64,000 nucleotides of DNA. It comes from CAZMXS01 sp964570325. Lineage in GTDB: Bacteria > Verrucomicrobiota > Kiritimatiellia > CAIQIC01 > CAZMXS01. The notes beneath the pieces were generated by a model. That model was not told the DNA's origin. It ran no database searches and saw nothing but the letters and a program-made list of their open reading frames with translations. The stretch lies in contig CAZMXS010000007.1 in the NCBI GenBank assembly GCA_964570325.1, positions 1 through 64,000 on the forward strand. The letters are read 5' to 3'. This document shows, in pieces, positions 52,061-60,467 of this stretch (positions within the stretch are counted from its first letter, which is position 1; each line of letters opens with the position of its first letter). A program made the translations under genes and the position numbers.

Positions 52061-53352
52061 TGCCTGTGAGCGCCCTGAAGGACAAGCTGCGGCGGTTGGA
52101 TAGCGACGGCCTTATTCGGCATGGCTTCATCGTGCTGGTTTTCACGCACGCGATCAGCGTCGCCAATCTGCTTTTCCACGTGGTCATGGGCCATACGCTT
52201 TCCAAGGCCGAATATGGGGTTATGGGCTCAATGCTGGGGATCATCCTGCTCTTCGCTACGCCGATGCTGGCGATCCAGAACACGATGGCGCATTTCGCGG
52301 GCTACCTGAAGGGGCAGGGGCGCGCAGGTGAAATCCGGCCGCTCGTGCGGCGCTGGTTCGTCATTATTTTTCTCTGGGCGACGCCGGCGCTGCTGGCGGC
52401 GTTGTTGCTGCATGACTGGCTGGCCGCCCGGTTCCACTTGGAATCGGCATGGCCGCTAATTATTATTATCGTTACGCTTTACATTTCGCTTTTTCTGCCG
52501 ATTCTCAATGGCGCCTTGCAGGGGGTGCAGTCCTTCGTCTGGATGTGCTTGTCGGCTAACACATGGGGCTTGGTGCGCCTGGTCCTGGCGTGGGCCTTGG
52601 TGGCCGGCGTTGCGCCGCTGGCGGTCTTTGGGCTCGCGGCGCACGGGATCGGAACGCTGGTTAGTATTGGGTTGGGCCTGACCGGCGTCGCGCTGGTGAT
52701 TCCGCCGGACGCGCGGCCGGCGGGGCCGCCGGAGCAAACGGACCGGTATTTCTATGGCTCGCTGATCGCCCTGCTCGGTTTCTCCACTTTGATGAACGGC
52801 GACCTGATCATGGTTAAGATGTTCTTTCCGGATGCCGAGGATTACGGCAGCTATGTGCGCGCCTCCACGATCGCGCGGACAATGATCTTCCTTTCTCAGC
52901 CGATCGCGTTGGCGATGTTTCCCAAGGTGGTTTCGCGCGGGGGTAAGTCGGCGTCGCATACGCTGACCCTGGTGCGCGCGCTGGCATTGGCCGGCGGGAT
53001 GATCGCGCTGGCGGCTTTGGTCTGCACATTGTGGCCGCGTATTCCGCTGATCATTCTGTACAAGGAATTTCATCCGGACCTGCGGATGATCCGGCTGGTG
53101 CAGGGCGCGACCTGGGCCATGGTGCCGCTGGGCGTGGCCTACCTGATCATGAATTTTGAGTTGGCCCAGCACCGTTTCGCCATCGTCGGCCCGCTGGTGG
53201 CATGCGCTTTACTGTTTGTTGGCGGCGTAACGATCTTTCATCAGTCGCTCTGGCAGGTGATCGGCGTTTTCATGGCCGTCTCGGTGCTTTGCCTGGCGGC
53301 GCTGCTGATCGTGTTTTTTCGGGAACCAGGAGTGGCGCATGCAGACGGGTGA
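52060..53352 (+). CDS. Wzx/MATE-like polysaccharide flippase
   Basis: A 430-residue membrane protein with about twelve helices. The N-terminal part has FHVVMGHTLSKAEYGVMGSM, the usual Wzx opening (L-x-x-x-EYG-x-x). Later helices include LIALLGFSTLMNGDLIMVKMFF, typical of MOP-superfamily flippases (core GFSTLMNGDLIMVKMF). It should carry lipid-linked glycan across the inner membrane. Translationally coupled to the GT39-like gene. A 143-bp gap, with no recognised element, precedes the next gene. Confidence 0.85.
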   Translation: MPVSALKDKLRRLDSDGLIRHGFIVLVFTHAISVANLLFHVVMGHTLSKAEYGVMGSMLGIILLFATPMLAIQNTMAHFAGYLKGQGRAGEIRPLVRRWFVIIFLWATPALLAALLLHDWLAARFHLESAWPLIIIIVTLYISLFLPILNGALQGVQSFVWMCLSANTWGLVRLVLAWALVAGVAPLAVFGLAAHGIGTLVSIGLGLTGVALVIPPDARPAGPPEQTDRYFYGSLIALLGFSTLMNGDLIMVKMFFPDAEDYGSYVRASTIARTMIFLSQPIALAMFPKVVSRGGKSASHTLTLVRALALAGGMIALAALVCTLWPRIPLIILYKEFHPDLRMIRLVQGATWAMVPLGVAYLIMNFELAQHRFAIVGPLVACALLFVGGVTIFHQSLWQVIGVFMAVSVLCLAALLIVFFREPGVAHADG

Positions 53353-53495
53353 AGGCGCAAAATTGAGCGCGATGATGGAATAGTAAAGGAGATACGGATA
53401 TCCGGCGCGTTGGTAATCGGATGTATTTCACGGCCATTTTTGTTTGAACATGCGCGTTTGGCATTTGGCAATCTGATCGTTTGGGAGAACGCTTT

Positions 53496-55949
53496 ATGAA
53501 TTCACAGAAAGGCTTTTGGTTTTTTCTCGCCGCCGTCATCCTGCTGGCGCTGGTGGTATTCCGCGTGGTGCTGGCGCCCGGCGCGGTGCTGTTCACGACC
53601 GATGACAACGCGGGGGCGCTGGCGGCCACGCGCGAGCCCATGCCGGCCTCCTTCCTTGGCCATTGGGACGATACGGTGCTGGCCGGGATGCCGCAATTGC
53701 TGCGCGTGGGCTTGACGACGATCATCCTGTGGCTGCTGCCGGTGCGCTGGACAGTCAACTGGATTCATGCCATCCACATGGCGCTCGGTTCGGTGTTCCT
53801 GATGCTGTTTCTGCGGTCAAAGAAAATGAGCTGGGCGGCTTGCGCGGTCGCCGCGTTGACCGCGTTCTGGCTGGGCAGCAACCTGACGCTGACTTATGCG
53901 GGCCATATCTGGAAATATGGCGTGCTTGCTTTCGCGGCGATGTTTCTGTGGACTTGCGAACGCGCGCTCCAGACGCGCCACTGGCCCTGGTATCTGCTGG
54001 CCGGCGGCGCCCTTGGCTTGATGTTTCTCGAACAACCGGATGTCGCATTGTTCTTTGCTATTATCCTTGTGCCGTATCCATTCTGCATGCTGCTGGTTCG
54101 CGATGGCTTGAAAACCAAAGCCTTGCTCGGCTTCGGCTTTCCGATGCTGGCCCTGGCCCTGGTCCTCGCTTTCAATCCGCTTTGGACTGGCTATCAATTA
54201 AATGTCAAGGGCATCACCAGCGTCAGCCAGGAAACCCCGGAGCAGAAATGGAACTTCGTGACTCAGTGGAGTTGGCCGCCCGAGGAGTGCATTGATTTTG
54301 TTGCAATGGGTTTCATGGGTTGGCGCAGCGGCGAAGCCGATGGCCCCTATTACGGCCGCATGGGACGCCAGGCCGGCTGGGAAAAGACCGGACAAGGCTT
54401 CCGTAACTTCAAACTTGAAAATCAATATATCGGCGCCATTCCGATCGTGCTGGCCGTCCTGGCCGGGCTGCTGGCGTGGCAAAGTCGCCGGCAAAAAGCG
54501 CTTTGGCAGCGTGAGGTAGCCTTCTGGTCGGTCATGACGCTGCTTTCGCTGTTGCTTGCGTTCGGCAAGTATTTTCCGCTCTACCGGATTTTTTATATGC
54601 TGCCGATGGTTTCCACTGTCCGCAATCCGAACAAGTTCCTGCAGGTTTTTCAGATCAGTCTCGGCATTCTGGCGGCTTATGGCGTGGATGCATTGACGCG
54701 GCGTTTGGCTGAAGTCAAGGAAGCCGACTTGCAGTCAGCGGCGTTGAAGTGGTTCAGCGGCATCACCGCATCCATTGGCGGCTTGCTGCTGGCTTGGGGC
54801 TTGTTGACCTCCGCCAGCTTTGCCGGGCAGCTTGGGCGCTTCGCGGAATGGGGCGTGGTGGCCGAGGCCATTGTCAACAATCGCATTCGCGGTTTGAGCA
54901 TGGGGGGCGGACTGTTCCTGGCGGCGGCCGCGCTGGTTTGGGGCGTCCGGTGGTGCCTGTTGAATCGGCAGATGGTCCTTGCGCGATCCGTGATCTGGAT
55001 CGCCGTGGCATTGATGATCGTGGATGTGGTGCGGCTCGGCGATCATTACATCACAACCCTGCCGCCGAGTTTCCTGGCGGATAATGCACTGGTGAAGTTT
55101 ATGCGGGATGCCCAGGCTCGGGACCGGCAGCGGGCGGCCTTGATCTCGCAGGACGGCTTCTACAACGCTTGGTTGACTTATCTGTTCCCATATCAGGGCG
55201 TGAAGTTGATTAATGTGACCGCCATGCCGCGCATGCCCGCGGACTACGACCGGTTCCTGAAAGTGGTTAGCCAGCAGCCGTTGCGTTACTGGGAATTGAT
55301 GGCGGCGCCGCTGATTCTGGGGCCGGCGCAGATCATTAACCAGATCCAGGCGGACCCGCGTTTCCAAGGCCGGTTCGAGCTGGCTTTTGCCTGGAATGTG
55401 GCCATGGATGGCGCAGGCGGCGTACAGGTGCTGCCGGCTAGCCGGGAGCAGCCGGGACAGCATGCGGTGATTCGGATGCGCGCTGCCTGCCCGCGCTATG
55501 CGTTTATCGGCGGGTGGTCGCAAATGGATGACGAAAGCGCCTTGCAGCGGCTCAGTCAGCCGGCTTATGACCCATTTGCCCAGGTGATTCTGCCGCCCGA
55601 TGCGGCCGCGCCTGGCTTTGTAAGCCAGCCGGGGCTCGCGGGGCGTGTGGAAATCAAGGAATATCGGCCGGGCCGGGTGCGTCTGCAGGTCTCCGCCGAT
55701 CGCGCGGGCATTCTGCGCTCCGCCGAGCGGTACGATCCAAATTGGGTGGCCCGCGTGGACGGAAAACGCATGCCGGTCAGCCGCTGCGATTATCTTTTCC
55801 AGGGTGTACCGCTGGAGAGCGGGTTGCATGACGTGATATTGCAGTACGCGCCGAGCAAAATGCCGTTCCTGGTCCAGTCAGCCGGAATGCTGTTTATGCT
55901 GGTTGGGGCGGTGGCCGCGGTCCGTTGTCGTCAGGACAGGGGTGGATAA
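53496..55949 (+). CDS. YfhO-like large polytopic membrane protein
   Basis: An 817-residue protein with about twelve to fourteen helices. GAVLFTTDDNAG lies in the first periplasmic loop; further landmarks are VRNPNKFLQVFQISLGILAA and a C-terminal soluble beta domain (about 640-800) with GRVRLQVSADRAGILRSAERYDPNW. This matches YfhO-type GT-C proteins, thought to glycosylate teichoic or surface polymers in Gram-positives. It might polymerise or decorate the glycan. The ATG has GGGAGA about 8 bp upstream, better than TTG 53481. It is separated by only 68 bp from the opposing SDR-Gfo/Idh gene. Confidence 0.78.
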   Translation: MNSQKGFWFFLAAVILLALVVFRVVLAPGAVLFTTDDNAGALAATREPMPASFLGHWDDTVLAGMPQLLRVGLTTIILWLLPVRWTVNWIHAIHMALGSVFLMLFLRSKKMSWAACAVAALTAFWLGSNLTLTYAGHIWKYGVLAFAAMFLWTCERALQTRHWPWYLLAGGALGLMFLEQPDVALFFAIILVPYPFCMLLVRDGLKTKALLGFGFPMLALALVLAFNPLWTGYQLNVKGITSVSQETPEQKWNFVTQWSWPPEECIDFVAMGFMGWRSGEADGPYYGRMGRQAGWEKTGQGFRNFKLENQYIGAIPIVLAVLAGLLAWQSRRQKALWQREVAFWSVMTLLSLLLAFGKYFPLYRIFYMLPMVSTVRNPNKFLQVFQISLGILAAYGVDALTRRLAEVKEADLQSAALKWFSGITASIGGLLLAWGLLTSASFAGQLGRFAEWGVVAEAIVNNRIRGLSMGGGLFLAAAALVWGVRWCLLNRQMVLARSVIWIAVALMIVDVVRLGDHYITTLPPSFLADNALVKFMRDAQARDRQRAALISQDGFYNAWLTYLFPYQGVKLINVTAMPRMPADYDRFLKVVSQQPLRYWELMAAPLILGPAQIINQIQADPRFQGRFELAFAWNVAMDGAGGVQVLPASREQPGQHAVIRMRAACPRYAFIGGWSQMDDESALQRLSQPAYDPFAQVILPPDAAAPGFVSQPGLAGRVEIKEYRPGRVRLQVSADRAGILRSAERYDPNWVARVDGKRMPVSRCDYLFQGVPLESGLHDVILQYAPSKMPFLVQSAGMLFMLVGAVAAVRCRQDRGG

Positions 55950-56017
55950 CAGGATTCACCGCTCGTTCTCGTTCGTGGGTACGTGGCGCTCAGCTCCAAC
56001 CGGACGCGTGGGTGGTG

Positions 56018-58000
56018 TCAATCGTCTCCGTATACCATCCGGCTGATGGCGGAGAGGATGCGGTAGGTTGGTTCAACCCCTTGCATGGAAAGCTGCGAAT
56101 CCCGGGCGCCGTCCATTTGCCGTAGGCATTCCTGGTAAACCCGCGCGTGCGACTGGTCCGGATCGCGGCGCGTTAACTTGCCAAGCACCACGCCGAATGT
56201 CCGCGCGAAATCATTCCACGTTTCGTAAAACCGATTCAGGATCATGTCGCGCCCGAACAGCACCACAAATGTGTCGGGGTGGAATCCGAGCCGCACACTA
56301 TAATTCGTAAAGTCGAAGTGAACCTGCTGCCGGACAATTCCATGCCCCTGCCGTAGATGGAACGTGACGAAGTAGTTTCGGAAATTAATCTGGCCGGCAA
56401 TTTCGGCGGTGTTGCCGACACTGTCCAGCCGGCTGGTCAAGCCACTGAGGTCTTGGAAGTCGCGGCCCAACATACAGGCCAGGTCGAGGTAATGAATCCC
56501 GACATCGTGCAGCAGCAGTTTGTTGGGCCGCTCCTCCCGGCGCCATTTGATCGAGTCGCCGTGGATAAACCCGGCGTCAATCTGGACGCGCACACTTTGC
56601 AACCGACCCGGATTGCGGCGCGCGATGTATTCGAGAAAGTCGCGCACGTTGCGCTTGTAGCGGTAATTATGAATGGCCGTGAATATGCGCGGGCCGCGGG
56701 ATTCCGCCTCCATCCACCGCTCATATTGAGTGTAATTCAGGACCAACGGTTTCTCAATCATCACGCCCCGGATCGAGGCCGGCAGCCGCTCCAGCAGGTC
56801 CGTTCGAAATGCCGGCGGACAGGCCAGCACAGCCAGCTCCGCGTCGGACTGCTCGGGTTGCTCGACCGCGCGGGCCGGGAAGGGGATTTTGGGCAACTGG
56901 GGACGGCCTGGGTCATAGATGTCCAGATCGCCATTGAAGCCAAGGGCGCGCAACGCGGGCAGATGCTTCTGGAACACGATGCCGCCCAGGCCGACAAACA
57001 GCACCTTGCGGATCGCGGACATTTTTCGGTCCGCGATGGACGGGGCCGGGGGTACGCTGAAGTTCCATTCCTGTCCGTCGTAGCACTGACGCAGGGCCTG
57101 GCGCCAGTCGAACTTCAAGTCCAGCCCAAGCGTGCGCGCGGTGCGGCTGCTGTCGTAGGTGATCCCGTGGAATGTCTGGGTGATGCGCGAGTAGACCAGC
57201 GGTTTGCGGTTCCCCATCAGGCGCGCCAGCCCCTCGCCGCAAAGCGCAGCCGGATACCAGAACCAACTGCCAAGGGCCACCAGGTGCGACCCCTGGCCCA
57301 ATTCATCCAGGCAGGCGCGGATGTAATTTTTCTTGGTCGGCGATGCGTTGTCCACCAACAGGAAGGTTTCGCCATGCGTGGTTTCCGGCAGATGGATCAG
57401 GCGCAGCACAGCTTCCTGGACCAGGTCGCAAGTGGTGAGCGGGAATTGCTGGGCGGGATTGCCCATCAATAATGTCCAGCCGCCCATGATGGGGGCGGCG
57501 GTGCCGACCATCACGTTGACATGGCCGGGCCCCAGGATGAAGCCGGGGCGCACAAACAGCACCTTGAGTCCGGCATTGTGGTCGCGCAGATAATTGTCCG
57601 TGGCGATTTTGACCGCCGCATAAAACGGCTTATCGTCGTAGCCGGCGGCCGGGGCGCTGTCTTCAGTGATGACCGACTCCGCGAAGCTCAACGAAGAAAC
57701 GGACGAGATATGGATCAGGCCCTGGCAGCCCAGCCGCCGGCCCAGTTCCACGACCTGCCGGCAGTATTCGATATTCGCGGCGATGGTCTGATCGCGCAGG
57801 ATGATGAAGTTCAGGATCCAGTCCGCCTGCTCCGGCCAGTGGGGATTGGCCGCCAGGTCGGACATTGGGCCTTGGATGACGTTTCCAGTGCGCCCGAGCG
57901 GTCCGCGCCCGAAAAGGAAGACCTGATGGCCGGCGGCGGTCAATTTCTGCGCCAAGCCGCGCGCCGCGAAACTGCGATTGCCGAGCAAGATGACATTCAT
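56018..58000 (-). CDS. SDR epimerase - Gfo/Idh/MocA oxidoreductase fusion
   Basis: A 660-residue two-domain protein. The N-terminal SDR (about 1-325) opens MNVILLGNRSFAARGLA, a variant NAD loop, with Ser in HISSVSSLSF and Y-x-x-x-K in PFYAAVKIATDNYL. The C-terminal Gfo/Idh/MocA-like domain (about 330-660) has VLFVGLGGIVFQKHLPAL, MIEKPLVLN and the His motif DVGIHYLDL. The pair would perform two redox or epimerising steps on one sugar nucleotide, for example channelling a keto intermediate. Fusion of these two families is uncommon. Convergent with the YfhO-like gene and divergent from the GT2 gene. Confidence 0.85.
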   Translation of the reverse strand: MNVILLGNRSFAARGLAQKLTAAGHQVFLFGRGPLGRTGNVIQGPMSDLAANPHWPEQADWILNFIILRDQTIAANIEYCRQVVELGRRLGCQGLIHISSVSSLSFAESVITEDSAPAAGYDDKPFYAAVKIATDNYLRDHNAGLKVLFVRPGFILGPGHVNVMVGTAAPIMGGWTLLMGNPAQQFPLTTCDLVQEAVLRLIHLPETTHGETFLLVDNASPTKKNYIRACLDELGQGSHLVALGSWFWYPAALCGEGLARLMGNRKPLVYSRITQTFHGITYDSSRTARTLGLDLKFDWRQALRQCYDGQEWNFSVPPAPSIADRKMSAIRKVLFVGLGGIVFQKHLPALRALGFNGDLDIYDPGRPQLPKIPFPARAVEQPEQSDAELAVLACPPAFRTDLLERLPASIRGVMIEKPLVLNYTQYERWMEAESRGPRIFTAIHNYRYKRNVRDFLEYIARRNPGRLQSVRVQIDAGFIHGDSIKWRREERPNKLLLHDVGIHYLDLACMLGRDFQDLSGLTSRLDSVGNTAEIAGQINFRNYFVTFHLRQGHGIVRQQVHFDFTNYSVRLGFHPDTFVVLFGRDMILNRFYETWNDFARTFGVVLGKLTRRDPDQSHARVYQECLRQMDGARDSQLSMQGVEPTYRILSAISRMVYGDD

Positions 58001-58083
58001 GGGCTATTACCGGGATCCTTCTTTTTTCTGGAATAGACGGTCATAACCTGCAAATGGTAATTATTTTGCCCTGAACAAGTCAA

Positions 58084-59121
58084 ATGCTCATGAATGAAAA
58101 CCCTTTTATTCCGACCCTCTCGATCGTTATCCCGACGCTAGGGCGGCCCATTCTGGTCAAGACGCTGAAGTCGCTGATTGGCGCCCGCGGATTTGAAACC
58201 GTCGAGGTGATTATCGCCGGTAAAATCCCCGATGAATCCGTGCTTGCCCAGGTGCGAGATCTGCAGGCGCGGTATGCTACGATCACGCACCTGCCGGTGG
58301 CTTTCGCAAAAGGCGATTCCAGCGAAAAGAAGAATGCGGGATTCCGCGCGGCCCGGGCGGACATCGTGGCGTTTCTCGATGACGATGTTGTGGTTGCGCC
58401 GGACTGGCCCCTGAAGATTGTTGCCCCGTTCGCCGATCCCCGGGTGGGGTTGGTTAGCGGACCCAGCTTGGTGCCGGACGATGTTTCGCCGATAGCACAC
58501 TTGGCCGGCGTGGCCTTGGCTTCCAAAGCCGCGGGTTATGTTTCCGAGCGCTACGTCAAGGGACATCCGGAGCCGCGCCGCATTGTCTGGTCGCGCATTA
58601 TCGGGTGCAACATGGTTTACCGCAAATCGGTGATAGAAAGCCTGGGTGGATTTGACCCGGCGTTCTGGCCAGGGGAAGAGATGATTGCCGCGTTTCGCGC
58701 CGAAAAGGCGGGACACATCCTGATGTTCCAGCCGGAAGCTTATGTCTATCACTATCCGCGAGAGTCGGTGAGCCGCTTTTGGAAACAAATGCACGGTTAT
58801 GGCGCGACGCGCATCCGCCTGTTGCGCGCCGGCGTGGAATTCGAGCCGACGACGGTGGTGCCCGCCGCGTGGGTGCTCTCGCTGCTGGTGTTGGGCGTGG
58901 GGGCCTTTTTCAGCCGCTGGTGCCTTTACCTGCTGCTGCTGGATTTGTTCCTTTATTTCCTGGCCGACCTGTGGATCACGCTCAGCAAGTTCAACGAGAC
59001 GCGCCGCCCGATTGACCTACTGCTGATCGTGCTGGTGCCGGTGATGCACTTGAGCTACGGCATCGCCGAGTGGGTGGAGTTCCTGCGCCCCGGCAAAGAT
59101 TTGAGTGAAGTTCGAAAGTAA
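58084..59121 (+). CDS. Family 2 glycosyltransferase with C-terminal membrane helices
   Basis: A 345-residue protein with a GT-A domain: LSIVIPTLGRPILVKTLKSL, FRAARADIVAFLDDDVVVAP (DDD metal site), IIGCNMVYRKSVIESLGGFD and FWPGEEMIAAFRAEKAG, an ED-like catalytic segment. The C-terminal third has two or three hydrophobic helices (VLSLLVLGVGAFFSRW, LYLLLLDLFLYFLADLW, DLLLIVLVPVMHLSYG). It resembles mucin-associated or bacterial GT2s that extend surface glycans at the membrane. Start is ATG 58084 or 58090. The upstream 83-bp divergent gap is AT-rich but shows no definite promoter. Confidence 0.85.
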   Translation: MLMNENPFIPTLSIVIPTLGRPILVKTLKSLIGARGFETVEVIIAGKIPDESVLAQVRDLQARYATITHLPVAFAKGDSSEKKNAGFRAARADIVAFLDDDVVVAPDWPLKIVAPFADPRVGLVSGPSLVPDDVSPIAHLAGVALASKAAGYVSERYVKGHPEPRRIVWSRIIGCNMVYRKSVIESLGGFDPAFWPGEEMIAAFRAEKAGHILMFQPEAYVYHYPRESVSRFWKQMHGYGATRIRLLRAGVEFEPTTVVPAAWVLSLLVLGVGAFFSRWCLYLLLLDLFLYFLADLWITLSKFNETRRPIDLLLIVLVPVMHLSYGIAEWVEFLRPGKDLSEVRK

Positions 59122-59160
59122 TGCCGCAAGATTCGTTCGGCACGGGTCCGCATTCTTGGT

Positions 59161-59189
59161 TTGTGCCCCCCCTTCAAAGACGATAGTAT
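59161..59189 (+). promoter_or_regulatory. Possible sigma-70 promoter for the 59215 gene
   Basis: TTGTGC at 59161-59166 and TAGTAT at 59184-59189 are 17 bp apart, the standard spacing, and lie 26 bp before the ATG. Each hexamer only partly matches consensus (TTG kept in the -35; four of six in the -10). This is a weak candidate based on sequence form alone. Confidence 0.3.
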
Positions 59190-59214
59190 AACGTCCAATT
59201 CACGGGGGGGGCGT

Positions 59215-60459
59215 ATGAAAAACCGGGTGTCGGCAAGTGGTCGGCGTTTCCAATCAGTGGATGAACAATCTCCACATTTTCCAATCATTGGAAAAACCGG
59301 CGGCGTCTTTTCCAATCATTGGAAAATCCTGGCGCGAGCCCTGCTGGCCGCGCTGCTTGCCGGTAGCGCGCCGCCCGCGGCGCGGGGAGCTGGATGTCTG
59401 ATTTCGGACCCCTGGGACATGGGGGACGAATTCGATCTGTTCTGGTTTGAGCCGTTTCTGCTGACGACGTCGTACAGCGCATGTAACTACCTGAAAAAGG
59501 ATATCGGCGCCTATTCTGTTCAGCAGTGGGTGGACCGCTGGCCGGCCAGCCGCGAGGCGGATGACTCGCCGACCAATCGCTGGTTCGGGCCTTCCACGAT
59601 GAGGCAGACGGACCTTTTCCAAATCATGGCGAATCGCGCCCAGTTGACGGGGTTCGGCGGGGTTTGCCAGGAAAGCGAGTATCCATCGCGCGGAATCCGG
59701 CTGGCGCAGGCGACCCTGGGTGACGCCGCCGGCGGCGCGGCGGATTCCGACAGCTTCCTCTTCACTGGATCGGCGGGCTCGAATGTCGTGATCCGCTTCG
59801 CGGAGGATTATGTGCGCTACGGCCATGAGACCCTGCGCACGGGCGACGTGATCCTGGCCCTCTCCGCGCCGGGCGGCGACGTTGTCATGAAAAAACGCGG
59901 CCTGCCGCCCCTGGAGTTCTCGGCGACGCTGCCGTCGAGCGGCGTCTATACCGTCACGGCGAGCCAGCGGGCGGGGTCGGATCGCGCCTACCGTGGCGAT
60001 TACCGGCTCACGGTCAAGGGCGGCGCGGGAGAGCTTTCGACGAACGGATCGGCCGACGCGGAAGCCTGCACACCGCGGACGGTCCTGGACCCCGAACTGG
60101 ACCAGCCTGCCTTGACGGTCTTCGCCAACGAAACCTATGTCGGCAGTGACTTCAGGTATGGAATACCGGGCCAAATAGGCACTTCGTTGAAATTAGGCGC
60201 CTTAATGGTCACAGACTGGTGTCCGGACCTGTTCTCCGTTCCGCTTGGCAGCCTCTATACTTGCGGGTGCTCGAACAGCATGGGGCGGACCTACGCGATG
60301 GCCTATGGCTACAAGAAGACGCCCACTAGTATTGTTACATTTCAATGGCCGAACCGGGGGACCAATATCGGCGCCATTGTCCAAGGAATGGTTATCCCTT
60401 GCCACGCGGACCCCGTCGCTTATTGGGTGTCTTTTGACAAAATCCCGATTGTGCCGTGA
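59215..60459 (+). CDS. Secreted protein of unknown function whose start contains translated palindromes
   Basis: A 414-residue frame. ATG 59215 opens a basic stretch, then residues about 11-37 are encoded by three 31-bp-spaced palindromes (reading FQSVD, FPIIGK, FSNHWK). Only then comes a normal signal helix (ILARALLAALLAGSAPPAA). The mature part has a PPC-like beta module (about 170-285: SDSFLFTGSAGSNVVIRF, SGVYTVTASQ, YRGDYRLTVKG) and several Cys. I do not recognise the remaining domain. True translation might instead begin within or just after the array, for example GTG 59257, but no ATG is in frame there. Confidence 0.65.
   Translation: MKNRVSASGRRFQSVDEQSPHFPIIGKTGGVFSNHWKILARALLAALLAGSAPPAARGAGCLISDPWDMGDEFDLFWFEPFLLTTSYSACNYLKKDIGAYSVQQWVDRWPASREADDSPTNRWFGPSTMRQTDLFQIMANRAQLTGFGGVCQESEYPSRGIRLAQATLGDAAGGAADSDSFLFTGSAGSNVVIRFAEDYVRYGHETLRTGDVILALSAPGGDVVMKKRGLPPLEFSATLPSSGVYTVTASQRAGSDRAYRGDYRLTVKGGAGELSTNGSADAEACTPRTVLDPELDQPALTVFANETYVGSDFRYGIPGQIGTSLKLGALMVTDWCPDLFSVPLGSLYTCGCSNSMGRTYAMAYGYKKTPTSIVTFQWPNRGTNIGAIVQGMVIPCHADPVAYWVSFDKIPIVP
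59246..59326. repeat. Three 19-bp palindromes, 31-bp period, inside a coding region
   Basis: Perfect copies of TTTTCCAATCATTGGAAAA lie at 59277-59295 and 59308-59326. A degenerate copy (about four mismatches, GTTTCCAATCAGTGGATGA) lies at 59246-59264. All starts are exactly 31 bp apart. The unit equals the pyrE-upstream unit on the opposite strand, since only the centre base differs. Because 31 is not a multiple of three, each copy is translated in a different frame; the C-centred orientation used here has no stop in any forward frame. Confidence 0.85.
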
Positions 60460-60467
60460 GGCGCCTT

